Source of the DNA: Umbelopsis ramanniana AG
Lineage: Eukaryota; Mucoromycota; Umbelopsidomycetes; Umbelopsidales; Umbelopsidaceae
Assembly: GCF_025399195.1 (NCBI RefSeq)
Contig: NW_026252115.1
Span: forward strand, 62,001-126,000
DNA: 64,000 nucleotides
Direction: 5' to 3'
Positions 15,879 through 29,935 of this stretch are shown here, piece after piece. Under the pieces are notes generated by a model. It saw only the letters and a list, made by a program, of their open reading frames with translations. It had not been told where the DNA came from and did no database searches. The stretch's first letter is position 1. Each line of letters starts with the position of its first letter. Both the position numbers and the translations under genes were made by a program.

Positions 15879-17954
15879 ATGTTTGATAACTGGACCAATG
15901 TAGTAGCTGCCATTGTCGGCCTGGCTATCAGCTACTTGGCCGTACAATTTGCCTTTCAACCAAAGGTTGTTCGTTTCACCGTTACACCTCCCGCAGGTAA
16001 AATACCGTTAACCCCTGGTGTGCGCCAGCCAGTAACACTAAAAGCGTCTTTATTTCCATCCATCAGAAAGCAACCCAGCATGGAAGGACGGAAAGATCTT
16101 GGACAAGCCCACCATTCGCGTGAGTATGCCTTCATCTTCCCCCTACGCTCGCATGTCTAACCAACCTTGCACGTCAGGACCCCAAGAATCCCAAGACCAT
16201 CATTTGCTATGACCCCGCCACCGGACGACATCTTGCATCTATTCCCGCTCCCACTGCTGCTGATGTCACTGAAGCCTACAAGAAGGCTAGCCGAGCCCAG
16301 GAAAAGTGGGCTCAAACTTCATGGGAACAACGTCGCGCCGTCCTTCGCAGTCTCCTTGATTTCGTGTTGCAGAACCAAGAAGAGATTTGCCGCGTTGCTT
16401 GCAGAGATACCGGAAAAACTAGTAAGTCTTGTCAACTGTTACCTTCAGTATCGTTCATGCTGCTCATCCCAATTGATCCCGTGTAGTGATTGATGCTACT
16501 CTTGGTGAAATCATCACCACCTGTGCTAAATTGCGCTGGACTATTGATAACGGTGAAGAGGTTTTGGCTCAGGATTATCGTGCCCCTGGTTTGCTCATGA
16601 TGTACAAGCACGCCAAGGTTGTCTATCAGCCCATGGGTGTGGTTGCTGCTCTTGTTAGCTGGAACTATCCGTAAGTAAAATGACTGATCTAAGAATACCT
16701 GCCCCATATTTAATAATGCGGCTATTAGCTTCCACAACACGTTTGGTCCTTTGATCTCGGCTCTCATGTCTGGTAACGGTATTATGATCAAGTGCTCAGA
16801 ATATGTCGCTTGGTCTACTGAGTATTGGCAAAACATCATTCACACTTGTTTGGCTGCTCATGGTCACGACCCCGAATTGGTTCAGTTTGTTAACGGATTT
16901 GCTGATGTCGGTGAAGCCATCGTCAGCTCTGGTGTCAATCACATCACTTTCATTGGTTCCCCTCAAGTCGGTAAGATGGTTCAACTCAACGCCGCTCAAC
17001 ACCTTGTTCCCTGTTTGCTTGAATTGGGAGGAAAGGATTGTGCTATTCTCCTCAAGGATGCTGATCTCGGTCAAGCTATTCCTGTCTTGATGCGTGGTGT
17101 TTTCCAAAACTGTGGTCAAAATTGCATTGGTATCGAACGAATTCTGGTTGCTCAAGAAATTTACGATGGTTTCGTCGCTGAGATGGAAAAGCGTATCAAG
17201 ACACTTCGCCTTGGTTCAGCGCTTGAAGATGGGGATGGTATTGACTGCGGTGCCATGACCATGGGTACTCAAAGCGATCGATTGGAACACCTTATTCAAG
17301 AGGCTGTTAGTCGTGGAGCTCGTCTTCTCCTTGGTGGTAAACGTTACCAGCACCCCGAACATCCCACTGGTCAATACTTTAGCCCTACCCTCCTCGTTGA
17401 TGTCACTCCCGACATGGAAATCGCTAACCACGAAACTTTTGCTCCCATCATGGTCATTATGAAGCACGCTGGTGCTGACGATGCTCTTCGTCTGGCTAAC
17501 CTCTGTCCCTATGGTCTTGGTTCATCTGTCTTCTCCGCTGATAAGCAGTTGGCCGAAGAAATGTGCTTGAAGCTCAAGGTCGGTATGGCCAACGTCAACG
17601 ATTTTGCCGTCAACTATCTTTGCCAGTCTTTGCCTTTCGGTGGTGTTGGTATCAGTGGCTATGGACGATTTGTAAGTGAATGCTGTAATTGAAATGACCC
17701 GATGCATGGCAAACGTATTGACCACTCTCGTTTAGGCTGGTGCTGAAGGTCTTCGCGGACTCTGTGTCCCTAAGAGTGTTACCATTGACAGAATTCCCTT
17801 TGTCAAGACTCCTATTCCCCCTATCGTCGACTATCCTATCAAGAGTGCAAGCAAGGGCTACGGCTTTGTCAAGGAACTCGTTCGTTTCGCTTACGGCCCT
17901 GCACTAACTGAGAAGATCATGGCTGGATTAGGTCTTGCCAAGGCTTCCATGTGA
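15879..17954 (+). CDS. Membrane-anchored aldehyde dehydrogenase, MSC7-like
   Basis: Six exons (15879-15996, 16067-16119, 16178-16421, 16487-16670, 16729-17671, 17736-17954) give 586 residues. An N-terminal hydrophobic helix (VVAAIVGLAISYLAVQFAF) suggests an ER or other endomembrane anchor. The ALDH domain has PMGVVAALVSWNYPFHN, FIGSPQVGK, the general-base glutamate in LLELGGKD, and the catalytic cysteine in QNCGQNCIG. NHETFAPIM and LPFGGVGISGYGRF follow as expected. This set fits the fungal Msc7 group, NAD-dependent aldehyde dehydrogenases of unknown physiological substrate. The frame opens with GTG upstream, so the first true ATG at 15879 is used. It lies only 53 bp after PSD2. Confidence 0.93.
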
Positions 17955-18948
17955 AGACGTCGAAATTGACTTGCAAAGTAAAAGTAATAAAGTGAATAAT
18001 TCAGAGTACGATACGATGATCTGGCATGGACTTGTGTGGATTAGTGACCATTGAAAGCTGCCTTCAAATGTCATGTTCGGAAACCAATAAAAAGACAATA
18101 ACTGACAGGTGAAGAAAGTGACAGCATATGCAAATTGTTGCAACGGAGTGGTACAATTAGAAAAAAAGTTGTCAGCTACGACATGTATGTCTGTCTTAAG
18201 TGGATAAAACTACTGTGCATTCACAATGCAAACCTCCATTCGATGTAGTCAGGCAGAGTAGACGGTCAAAGGACATCTATCGTTTATTAGATGATGATTC
18301 GCTCTGAAGCGTAGGTACTGGACAGCCAATGAAGCTGTGCTGGGCAGGTGTGTCAAACATCAGCAAGTCTAGCATTGTTGAATATCAGTGAATTATAATC
18401 AAGGAAATGGATTTCAACCTAATTTCCATGATTTGTACCAAAGTGTTTTTGGGAAGGCAGGAGTGAGCCAAATGATTGTAGAGCCACTGTTTATAAGGTG
18501 GGACGGATATCATTTGTCATAAAATAGACTTTCATAGTATAGCAGAACATTTAGTATTCAGTGGAGATAATTCTGCCAGCTTCACAACAATAATGCGAAT
18601 AGACTTAATGAATCCCATTATGTTATCTTAAAATATGAAGCAAGAATAACGCCAGGCTTCATTTTTCATTAGCATGCACGGAGGAGGCCACATGTATCTC
18701 AGGACTCAGATGATTTGATCGCACAAGCACGCAAGTTTCATGGATTTTGAAAAACCACTCTAGGAGGTGTGTTTTACTCTATATTGAAATCAGTTGTTGT
18801 TTCCCAATACATTGTATAAAATATAGTGAATTACGGAAGAAAATGTGAATTCTGGTTATAATGCTCGAAGTATAGAGAATAAGTTGTAAGTAAAAGAATG
18901 GAAAATATATACAACATTCAGTCGAAAGGGGAGGGTAAGAGTTTGCGA
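17955..18948. other. Intergenic between convergent ALDH and hexose transporter genes
   Basis: About 1 kb, AT-rich, holding both 3' UTRs. No RNA gene, repeat or coding run was recognised. Confidence 0.5.
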
Positions 18949-20740
18949 TTACTGATAATTTGGACCCTTTTCATTTTCGTTTTGATACTCTTGCTTGACT
19001 TGAGCAGCAGCTGTGTTGTTATCTTCAGATGAGACTCCAGAAGCAGTTGTATCAATCTCCTCCTTGCGGTTGTGAGCAAGGTGAACGTCCTTGTTAGAGA
19101 GATGGCTCTGTTGACGGACAGTAGCGGGTCTGCTTGAGCGACGACCGTTGAAACTGAATCGAGAGGCGGTTTCAGGATCACGAGGCTTTGAAGGATCGTA
19201 GCTGCGATGGCTGCCAATGTGAGAAGCGATGGTACGAGCATCGTCTTGAACTTCGGGTGCGGCAAACAGGACTTCGATCTCTTCCAGAGAGAGTCCCTTG
19301 GTTTCGGGATAGCCAAAGTAGATGAAAGGAAGGAAAATAATGTTGACGAAACCGAAGAGAATGTAAGTCCAGTAGTCAAGCTTGTCGAAACAGACAGGAG
19401 CGACCTCAGCAACAACAAAGTTACCAAGCCAGTTGGCAGCAGTGGACATGGAGTTACCCTTGGCACGAAGACCAGTACCGAAAATCTCAGCAGGGTACAA
19501 CCAAGCGAGACCAAGCCATGCGGAACCGAAGACAAAGTTGTAAAGCATCGTGAATGCGATAGACACACTAGCACCAGCGGCAATACCGGAGTTCTTGTAA
19601 GCGGATTGACCAGCACCGATCAAGAACATACAAATAGCTTGACCGATAAGACCGTAGTACATGAGCTTGCGACGACCCACACGTTCAATCAAGAAAATGG
19701 GACACAAGGCACCAATGAAGTAAACAATGGAGTCAACACCCGACATGAGACGAGACATCTTGGGGTCCATACCAGCTTGACTGAAGACAGTGGCCAAATA
19801 GTAAGAAATCAAATTGATACCACCGAATTGTTGGATAATTTGACCCATCATTCCGAGATACACACGGTAACGGTTGTTCATCTTTCCCTTGGAGAAAAGT
19901 TCCTTGTAAGTGGAGACACCTTCGCGGCGTTCCAACTCAATACCATCCCGAATTTCTTCCCATTCACCAACGCATCTGGGGTGAGTGATGTCTCCGTCTG
20001 TCCAAAGATCAGCAAGCACTTGCTTACAATCGTCTACACGATCATGCGCTTGCAACCAACGAGGGGACTCAGGAAGGAAATTGACACCAACGCCAAGGAC
20101 GATACCGAAGAAGCACTGGAAAGCCAATGGGAAACGCCAGACGACTTCACCGGTAGTGAAGTAAAGACCGTATTCCAACCAGTAAGCGATAGCAACACCA
20201 AGAGTAAGGAAGGATGCTTCGAAACTGACGTGAGCTCCACGTGATTTAGGAGGGGAGATTTCGGATTGATAAACAGGAATGGTAGCCGTGTTGAGACCAT
20301 TGCCAACACCAGTGATGATACGAGCAGCAATCATCATACCGATATCGACACAGCCAGCTTGAAGAGCACCACCAATGGTGAGAATAGTACATCCAATCAT
20401 GATGGTTCTCTTACGACCGAGTCTATCACCCACCCAACCGCAAGATAAGGCACCAGCCATACATCCGATTTCGTAAAGAGATACGATAGCACCCAGCAAG
20501 GCAGGGTTAGTGACTTTTTGATTCACTTCATCGTACAAACCCATCTTCCTCAAGAAGGTAGGGTCGTCAGTAATACCAGACATAACACCCTGAAAGGACG
20601 AATGGGTTAGAATTTTGATTCATTGACATTGGATTTGGCTGGATTGAATATGTTACCTGGTCATAACCAAAGAGCAAGAAACCAACTGCTGCCAGCAGTG
20701 TGGTGGCATTCATGAGGGCTTTTCCTTGAAGTCGCCCCAT
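18949..20740 (-). CDS. MFS hexose transporter
   Basis: Two exons (20740-20657 and 20589-18949) give 574 residues. Exon 1 supplies MGRLQGKALMNATTLLAAVGFLLFGYDQ and the splice restores GYDQGVMSGI, a sugar-porter signature in helix 1. Further signatures are GDRLGRKRTIMIG after helix 2, the long PESPRWL motif, QQFGGINLISYYL in helix 7, ERVGRRKLM, and PETKGLSLEEIEVLF at the C-terminus. This is the sugar porter family, probably glucose and other hexoses. The C-terminal tail of about 90 residues is Ser/Asn-rich and charged. It lies head to head with PFK-2/FBPase-2, although 2 kb apart. Confidence 0.95.
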
Positions 20741-22809
20741 AGTAAAAAATAAAGAGTTGTTTGATCTGAGCGTTTCCAGCAAGATTCATCCTGGCCCTTT
20801 TATATTCGCTGCAAGTCCCCCGAATGTCTTGCGGATTTTTTCGACTGGGTAACTAGTGAATGATGTCAATCACGTTGATTGTCAGCGACATTTGTTAGTC
20901 CGGAACCGACCATGCTAAATACAGTATAATTCGTGACGACCTGGGTGGAGCTTGGAAATGGCGGGATTGAACGAGTTTGAAAATTAGTTACTGTAATTGG
21001 TTATGATTATCATCACTCCAATTCTTGATACTCGAAACACTGTCTCAGAGTTTAAAACAATCAATATAACGCTGCTGCAACGTAATGGCAGCTCGACGTA
21101 ACAGGCACATAAAGTAAATAAAAATGAAACGGGGTGGGGGGTGTCCTTGAAACTAGTACCTGTCTTCGTTAAGCTCAGTTGCCACTAGTCCATTAGAAAG
21201 ACGTGGAGTACCTTGTCTGGGGACTGACTGTATACATGTACTGTACTGACTTGATGAATATACTTTTGCAAGTCAGGTAACCATGAAAACGCCTGGGGAC
21301 GCAACATTGCTTAAACATGTTTTTTTTTTGTTCCCGACTTTGAAAACGAGCTTCTTTTCCGACAATCTCCTCACCTCAAATTTTTCTTTGATCCGCCGAG
21401 ATGAACGGTTTGAAAGAGATTGCTTATCGTCGTAGCACGCTCGCACATACCATCCGTATCGGTATGAAGGGTCAATCCATCGATAAGAGCAGGGAATAAA
21501 TATGCAGGAAATGTGTTTAAGGTTGCATTAGCTTATGCTGACCTGACCAAGCCTACTACTGTGCTTAAAATTCAACATCAGAAATTTTATGTTGGACGCT
21601 AACGAGAGCACATGCAAGATATCAGTATTTTATAATATATTATACATTTGCATTTCTAATATGTTTATATACCACTGCAAAAAGCATGAACCCTAAATGA
21701 ATTCGATCTCTTTCAACATCCTGTTTCTGCTTCACTCCAGTACATAACTTTGACGGTACCAGCCATGGATAGACGAAGCACAACTCGGCATGCTACCCAA
21801 ATCGGAAATAACAAACTGGCGGGAAACCTTGCTAAATTTGTACATTGAAATCAGTGAACCTCGTTCTTTCAGTAAGCGTCTTCCCGCCCTGTCCGGAAGA
21901 GCTAGTCATCTTCAACGCTGCAAGTCCCAAAAAAAAAAGAAAAAAAAAGTTTGGTTGTTCCTTTGTTTTCTATCATCTCAGCCAAAGGTTTGTTTCAACG
22001 TAATATCTCCAACCAAAAAAAAACCAACCTTCTCCTCCCCGATTCGCCGCTTTTAATGTTTCAAGAATCTCAAACAAAATTTTTTTTTTTGGTGCAGCTT
22101 CTCTTGTTGCTGGAAGCTATGACGTATAGGATTCCAAATCACGTGAATTGCTGTAAGCTGGTGGTCCGTGCGCAGAAGCTTGTCAGTTGCCACTTACGTT
22201 GCCTCCGGTCGTCTCTGAGATCATTGGGGGGTGAAGATAGAAAGTCGACAATGTTCTATTACGTACATAGAAGCTTATCTCTGAGAAATTTCATGGAAAT
22301 GTGGAGATATGTTAGTCAAATATGTTCAGGAAGTAACAACAAAGACACAATGACGTTCCAAAAACGGCTATTTGATCGATGAACTGCTTTCAACAACACA
22401 CTTTTTTTAACTATTAAATAATTTATGTGTCTCTTTTGTAGGGCTAGGATAGTACTTCCATTACATATGCATTTTGTAATGAACAGATGCGGTACAGAAA
22501 AGGACAAGTTGTATGGTTTACCTTGGGGAAAAGAAGGGTGCTTCAACCCTGGGCTATTCCTTCAATGCCTGGTACTTTGAAAGCGACTTGGGAAGCTTCG
22601 CTTGAACTTCTTGCGCTATGCATAAACCCATTTTTTAGCCGAATTTGTTCTTTCTTCTCTCTTGCTGCCAAATTTGAAAACTAGCTTCGATCGTGACTGG
22701 GTATTTTCTGACAGACGTTGGGCCGGCTGATTTTCCAGCCAGCCAGCGTACTGCAGAGAGAAACTTAGGCCCGCCAGGCTTTGCATCCTAGCCTTTACTT
22801 TCAATCAAC
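20741..22809. promoter_or_regulatory. 2 kb divergent spacer between hexose transporter and PFK-2/FBPase-2
   Basis: Long AT-rich region with poly-T and poly-A runs near 21320, 21930-21950, 22013-22024 and 22080. A CACGTG E-box sits at 22140-22145. Short open frames at 21790-22382 are low complexity and have no family match. The stretch is probably the regulatory region of both sugar genes. No tRNA or repeat was recognised. Confidence 0.45.
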
Positions 22810-25330
<2,521 letters not shown>

Positions 25331-25474
25331 AATAACTGTGTAAATATACCACATCAAAACAAAACCCTTCCATGCATGTGAAGAGTGACCTTTTCTTTTA
25401 TAAAATTTCTTTGGTTGAAACAGTCTGGCAAATTAAAAAACCTCTTTGTATCTCCTCTCTTGTGGAGTTTGTAC

Positions 25475-28281
25475 ATGTCTGAGCGAAAGCGGCCAGTACT
25501 TGCCCCACAGAAGTCTAAAGCGACTTCCACTGCTGTGAATACTTTGGAGGTCACTACCAAAGCAGTCGTCACAGCAGCCGTCGACGAACCTGACTTACAA
25601 GACAATGCCACCACTCCCGTCATCGATTCCCCGCCTCGCCAGCGAAAGCATCGCCGTGCCCATCACCAACATCACCATACGCACGAACAGAGATCGCTCT
25701 CGGATGTCGGAGAAGATACTGCCGACGGCTTACGATCCCGTGGATCCCCCACTGAAGGCAGTACGCTGGATTCCTTACTGAGGTGGTGGAAGGAGGACAA
25801 TGGGGAGAACATGAGTGGATCTTCCTCGGAACAAGCCATTTCGAAAATGCATAAGAGCAAATTTCCTTCGTCTGTATCGACCACTCCATTCAGCGATGAC
25901 GACAACTTTCATCCCTCCGAAGCAATGGCCGCTCTCAAGGACGCTGCCAGTGGTATGAAGCGTCGTTATTATCATGTGTTGTTACTTTTCTGTCGGTCAT
26001 AATGACACTCGTTTTTTCAAAATTTCTAGAGTCAGCCATGGATTCCTCGGCAGCCCCAGCGTCTCATAAACATGCTAGAAACCGTACCTCAAACGGCCGA
26101 TCTCGCAAAAAGCCTCATCCCTTTCCAACGCGGCGTATGCACAGTTACTTGGAATCGATAAGCGGTCTTCAAGGCCACGCCTTTGATCCCACTTCACCTT
26201 CTCCTCAACAAAGATCGTTTTCTCCTGCAACCTTGGAAACCTCACAGGATTTGGATTTACCTGACTCGAGCTTCTTTTCTGCTGTCATGTTGATCAAGTG
26301 GTCGAACGTTATGGGACCAGAAGTCGAAAAGGTGTGGGCATCAGATGACCAAGCTGTGCAAACCAAAAAAGCGACGTATACGGGTATTGCCAAGCAAGTT
26401 CTGAACGGCGAGATTGGAAGAACCATTTTGGAGATTGAGCCCAAGTTCCTTGTGCTTGGAGATGAAGGTAAGTGCCAAAAAGGTTGCTATGAGCTGCAGA
26501 CGATAAGGATCTGCTGAGAGGGCTCGTTTTTCTGACATACGGCATGCTAGGCGTCATATGCACATCGTTTTTATTCGCAGAGTACAATCATCCCTCATGC
26601 AAAAATGGTCCTATTGGAGGAACTACCAAAGCTCCCGCTATCAAAAAGTATTCTCTCGACACGAACAAGATATCTGCATTGGTATTCCTGGTGCCATTGC
26701 AATATCTAAGAAATTTCTCAAATTATTTCGATGTTATGGTAGATCGTGTGCCTGGTCTGGTTGAAAAGCTTCGTCGCTTGAGATTGATAACGAAAACGGT
26801 ATGTTTATTTGATCCCAGTGTTAAGCAATCAAAAGTCATTTGATTTTTAAATTGTTTGTTGCTTAGCCCTGGACTATGCTTCTCAACCACTTTACTTCAT
26901 TCCACCTTATCCCTTTTGTGCACGGCATTATGGATCTGGAGTCTGTCTCATTACCCAAAGACTGCCTTAAGGTTTGCGGATTTTACGGTTTTACTTCGCA
27001 ACCATGGTTTTTTAATTTGGCAAATGTACAATTTTAGATCAGCCATACCATTCTTGGCATAGAAAGTCGTCGCATGTTCGATAATGAATTTGTAGCCAGG
27101 CAAGTCCTTGACTTCTTCGAGTCCACTTCGTGGTTCCAAATGATTAACGCTCTACTACCTCAGGTTGATCACATCCCATCTACAAACTCATGGCTCTACA
27201 CTGGTTGTCGGCACCAATATCACCACGATGAATATGGTAGGATAGCGTGAGCGTTAGCATACGTTGATATAGTGTACCTAACTCTATTTTTCATTAGGTC
27301 ATCAATACCCTCGCGCTCTTTTTATTCCCGGAAGAGCGAGACCGTTCCAGCCATACCAGAAAAGAGCATCAATACATGCCCGATCTATATGCCCAAGGTG
27401 TACTGGCTCAGGTAAACCGATTTAGCATTATTTGACCATAGAAGATGAACCCATTCTCATGGCCATCACGTATAGGTTGTGGATCAAATGGATGCCAATT
27501 TGGACTTTTTAGTGTTGGAATCGCCAGAACCTACTACGCTTGTTGATTTGAGCCGGTTGACCATTGAGCAGACAGCCGTTTTGCCAGAGTATTCTAGGGT
27601 GAGAACGGAATTTTATCGCTTGGAAGAGGCTCACTTGGAAGAAAGTGCCTTGCATGCCGAAAGTAATTCATGGCGACTACCGGCTCTTGAGGACGAGAGT
27701 CTAGACTGGACGTAAGTTTTGGGCTGGGAGTATGACTTGAGCTATTTCCTCCAAATACTGACTCTTTTTGTAGCCGGCAGATCTTTCACACCGCTAAGGG
27801 TATTGCACCTTGCGTTGCCTCCATGCTAAAGGAAATTGATAGAATGCCTCTTACCATGCGAGAAGCCTATGTTCGGCAGTGGCGCAGAGGTTTGCTGAGA
27901 AAGGCGCTGGCTGTCATTAAGTTTCTCGAAGACCAAATGTAAGGAAATTCACAGCCTATGGACATTGTTCTTCCCACTGTATTAATATGACCTCTTGGTA
28001 GTGATGTTGACTTTTTATTGCAATCTTTGGGACGAAGGCATATGAAGGCCAAATGGCCTGCAGAAGCTGGGCCACAAAAGGGAACCAGTAGCCGCAGTCG
28101 GACCAATAGCGCCGCATCCGTAGACACGGTTTCTCGCATGCGACAGGTTCTAGAGCTTCAAGATGAACATGACTTCTCCATTGTCCTTGCTCAAGCCGAG
28201 AAACTCAAGCCTGGCATCATCGAGTGGGTCACTGTGTATCTACAACCTCGATCCACAGTACCTCCGCGCACAGCTGTATAA
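25475..28281 (+). CDS. C9orf72-like DENN domain protein
   Basis: Ten exons (25475-25952, 26030-26467, 26551-26798, 26867-26971, 27038-27099, 27164-27236, 27298-27411, 27476-27711, 27774-27938, 28002-28281) give 732 residues. About 240 disordered, partly His-rich residues precede the conserved part. Blocks lining up with human C9orf72 as I recall it are: SAVMLIKWSNVMGPEVEKVW; VLNGEIGRTI; FLVLGDEGVICTSFLF; ITSHLQTHGSTLVVG with human ISSHLQTCGCSVVVG; VINTLALFLFPEERDR with human KIVRTLCLFLTPAERK; EPTTLVDL with human YPTTHIDV; and IVLAQAEKLKPGI with human IIMALAEKIKPGL. The ITSHLQ block appears only if a GC-AG intron at 27100-27163 is removed. In animals C9orf72 acts with SMCR8 and WDR41 in autophagy and lysosome signalling. 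The role here is inferred. Confidence 0.87.
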
Positions 28282-28766
28282 ATTTGTATATCAAGGGAGG
28301 AACCCAAAATTTTTTATGTAGTTTTTGTACTATAGCTTGGATTAATATAACAAATGTATTTTATAACGGTAATTCTCTTTGTCAAATACACAGAAGTAAA
28401 GGAAATCGCCATGGACAGTTTATTTTCTTTGCTTCGGTTTATCTTTTCTAGTGTGGTGGTCTATGACATGCTGACAGTGGCATCTTTACAGTAGTCAGCG
28501 GTGATAGTGACGGAGGTATTGAGGCTTTTGGAGTCCATGGCCAAAATAGAAAATACGGAGCGTTCGACCAAAATGTTTTTACTGGTGCTCATGGGATGCA
28601 GCCTGGTTATCTTGACTGTGACGGTATTACCTTTCTTCGGATTCTGTAATTGGAAGCAGAGAAAATTGAGGTCGGAGAACCTAAGTATGGACCAAGGCAG
28701 GCCGTTATATGGCTAGAAAAAGGTTATCCCAAGCCTACGATTAGTTCACTGGCCTTTTTTAAAACG
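28282..28766. other. Intergenic between convergent C9orf72-like and membrane protein genes
   Basis: 485 bp of 3' flank for two convergent genes. Short plus-strand open frames here are shadows of the minus-strand gene or have no match. Confidence 0.4.
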
Positions 28767-29471
28767 TTATTTAGAAGTGGGATAGCTCACCACGGCAACA
28801 TTGTAGATGTGTCGCATAGCTTTAGACTCAATCTCAATACTCTGCGACTTTGGTTTTGTCGTGAACGCGTGCGAGTTCTCCTCAAGTTGAGTTCGAAGGG
28901 GTTGAGTCGTGTTTCCATTGTTTATCATGGTGTTGAAGAGATTAATGTTATACGAAGCCGCTTGAGCGGGGTTTGTATCGAGCAAGTCAACTTCCTGTCG
29001 GATCACCATACGGTCACTCTCTGCCGGCACTACATCGTCTCTTTGGATAAGTCGTTTATGGGCAAGCACCATGGCCACGGCGATCAACACCGATGCAGTT
29101 GCTATCAGGAAACCCAAAAAAAAAGCAAGAGTGCTCATACATCGACGTTTTTTAACGGGTGGCTTTCGCTCCTCCTCGTATTTCATCCATGACGGCGGTT
29201 TAGAAAAACTGTCATAGCTTGCTGAAAGGTCCATTGTAGACTGTCGTCGAAACGGTGATCGTAGGTACTGTGCCACTTTGGCCATGGCGCTTGTGGGTGG
29301 TTCATACAAAGTGATAGGATCACATCCGTAAAAGGATGCCGGGCATAGTGTGATACGAGGCAAGTGTTCGGACCTGCTTCCGAACATGGACTTTCCGTAC
29401 ATTGGTTGTTTGCTCATGGCTGTTTCTGGATGATTTAAACTGACAGTCTCCTGTGGCGAAGTGTAGTTCAT
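28767..29471 (-). CDS. Single-pass membrane protein of unknown function
   Basis: Uninterrupted frame of 234 residues. I do not recognise the family. The N-terminal 115 residues are polar with several Ser and Pro, then a basic patch (KPPVKKRRC) precedes one transmembrane segment (MSTLAFFLGFLIATASVLIAVAMVL). The region after it, about 90 residues, is polar with N-glycosylation sites (NNGNTT). With Lys/Arg before the helix the protein is probably type II, with the C-terminus in the lumen or outside. The first ATG is at 29471. An acceptor-like TTTTTTTAG sits just upstream, so a 5' UTR intron or a short upstream coding exon is possible. Confidence 0.65.
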   Translation of the reverse strand: MNYTSPQETVSLNHPETAMSKQPMYGKSMFGSRSEHLPRITLCPASFYGCDPITLYEPPTSAMAKVAQYLRSPFRRQSTMDLSASYDSFSKPPSWMKYEEERKPPVKKRRCMSTLAFFLGFLIATASVLIAVAMVLAHKRLIQRDDVVPAESDRMVIRQEVDLLDTNPAQAASYNINLFNTMINNGNTTQPLRTQLEENSHAFTTKPKSQSIEIESKAMRHIYNVAVVSYPTSK

Positions 29472-29935
29472 CGAAGTGTAGGCTAAAAAAATCAATGATG
29501 ATCAAAAATTTAAGAAACGAAAAGATGAACCTCTGGTCCAGTGAGTGTTAAATGAACAGACGTCACTCTAAAGATGACCATGTTGCCTGGTTAGCTTTAG
29601 GAAAAGTGAGCAGAATTGAATTTGAACTGGGGGATGGCACTACTCTGTGGCTTCCAAGATAGGAGAGTGTCTGATGGAATTGAAATACTGTCAGCGATGG
29701 GTCAAGGGTTTTCGTGACGATAGCAAGTGAGGAGTGTGGGCATTGTCATGAAAATGAAGTGGTTTTTAATTGTGTGCGAGTGATAACAGATTGCTACATT
29801 AAAGTGAATGGCCAGGGGTTTGTATCAGTAGATCATGCCTCGATTATGCTAACTGAGCGACGGCATCGAACTTGGCTTGGTCTGAACAGCCTGTCCATAA
29901 ACGTGACTCGCAAATACGAAGCACATAGTTACCAT
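29472..29935. promoter_or_regulatory. Divergent promoter region, membrane protein / REX2
   Basis: 464 bp between divergent starts. No motif stood out. Confidence 0.35.

Noticed and set aside
19207-20244. 345-codon plus-strand open frame
   Set aside because: Antisense of the hexose transporter. The sense protein is a clear MFS sugar porter and the antisense peptide has no hydrophobic or domain pattern.
21790-22382. Overlapping open frames in the hexose transporter / PFK-2 spacer
   Set aside because: Low-complexity, lysine- and serine-rich products from poly-A/T tracts with no family resemblance.
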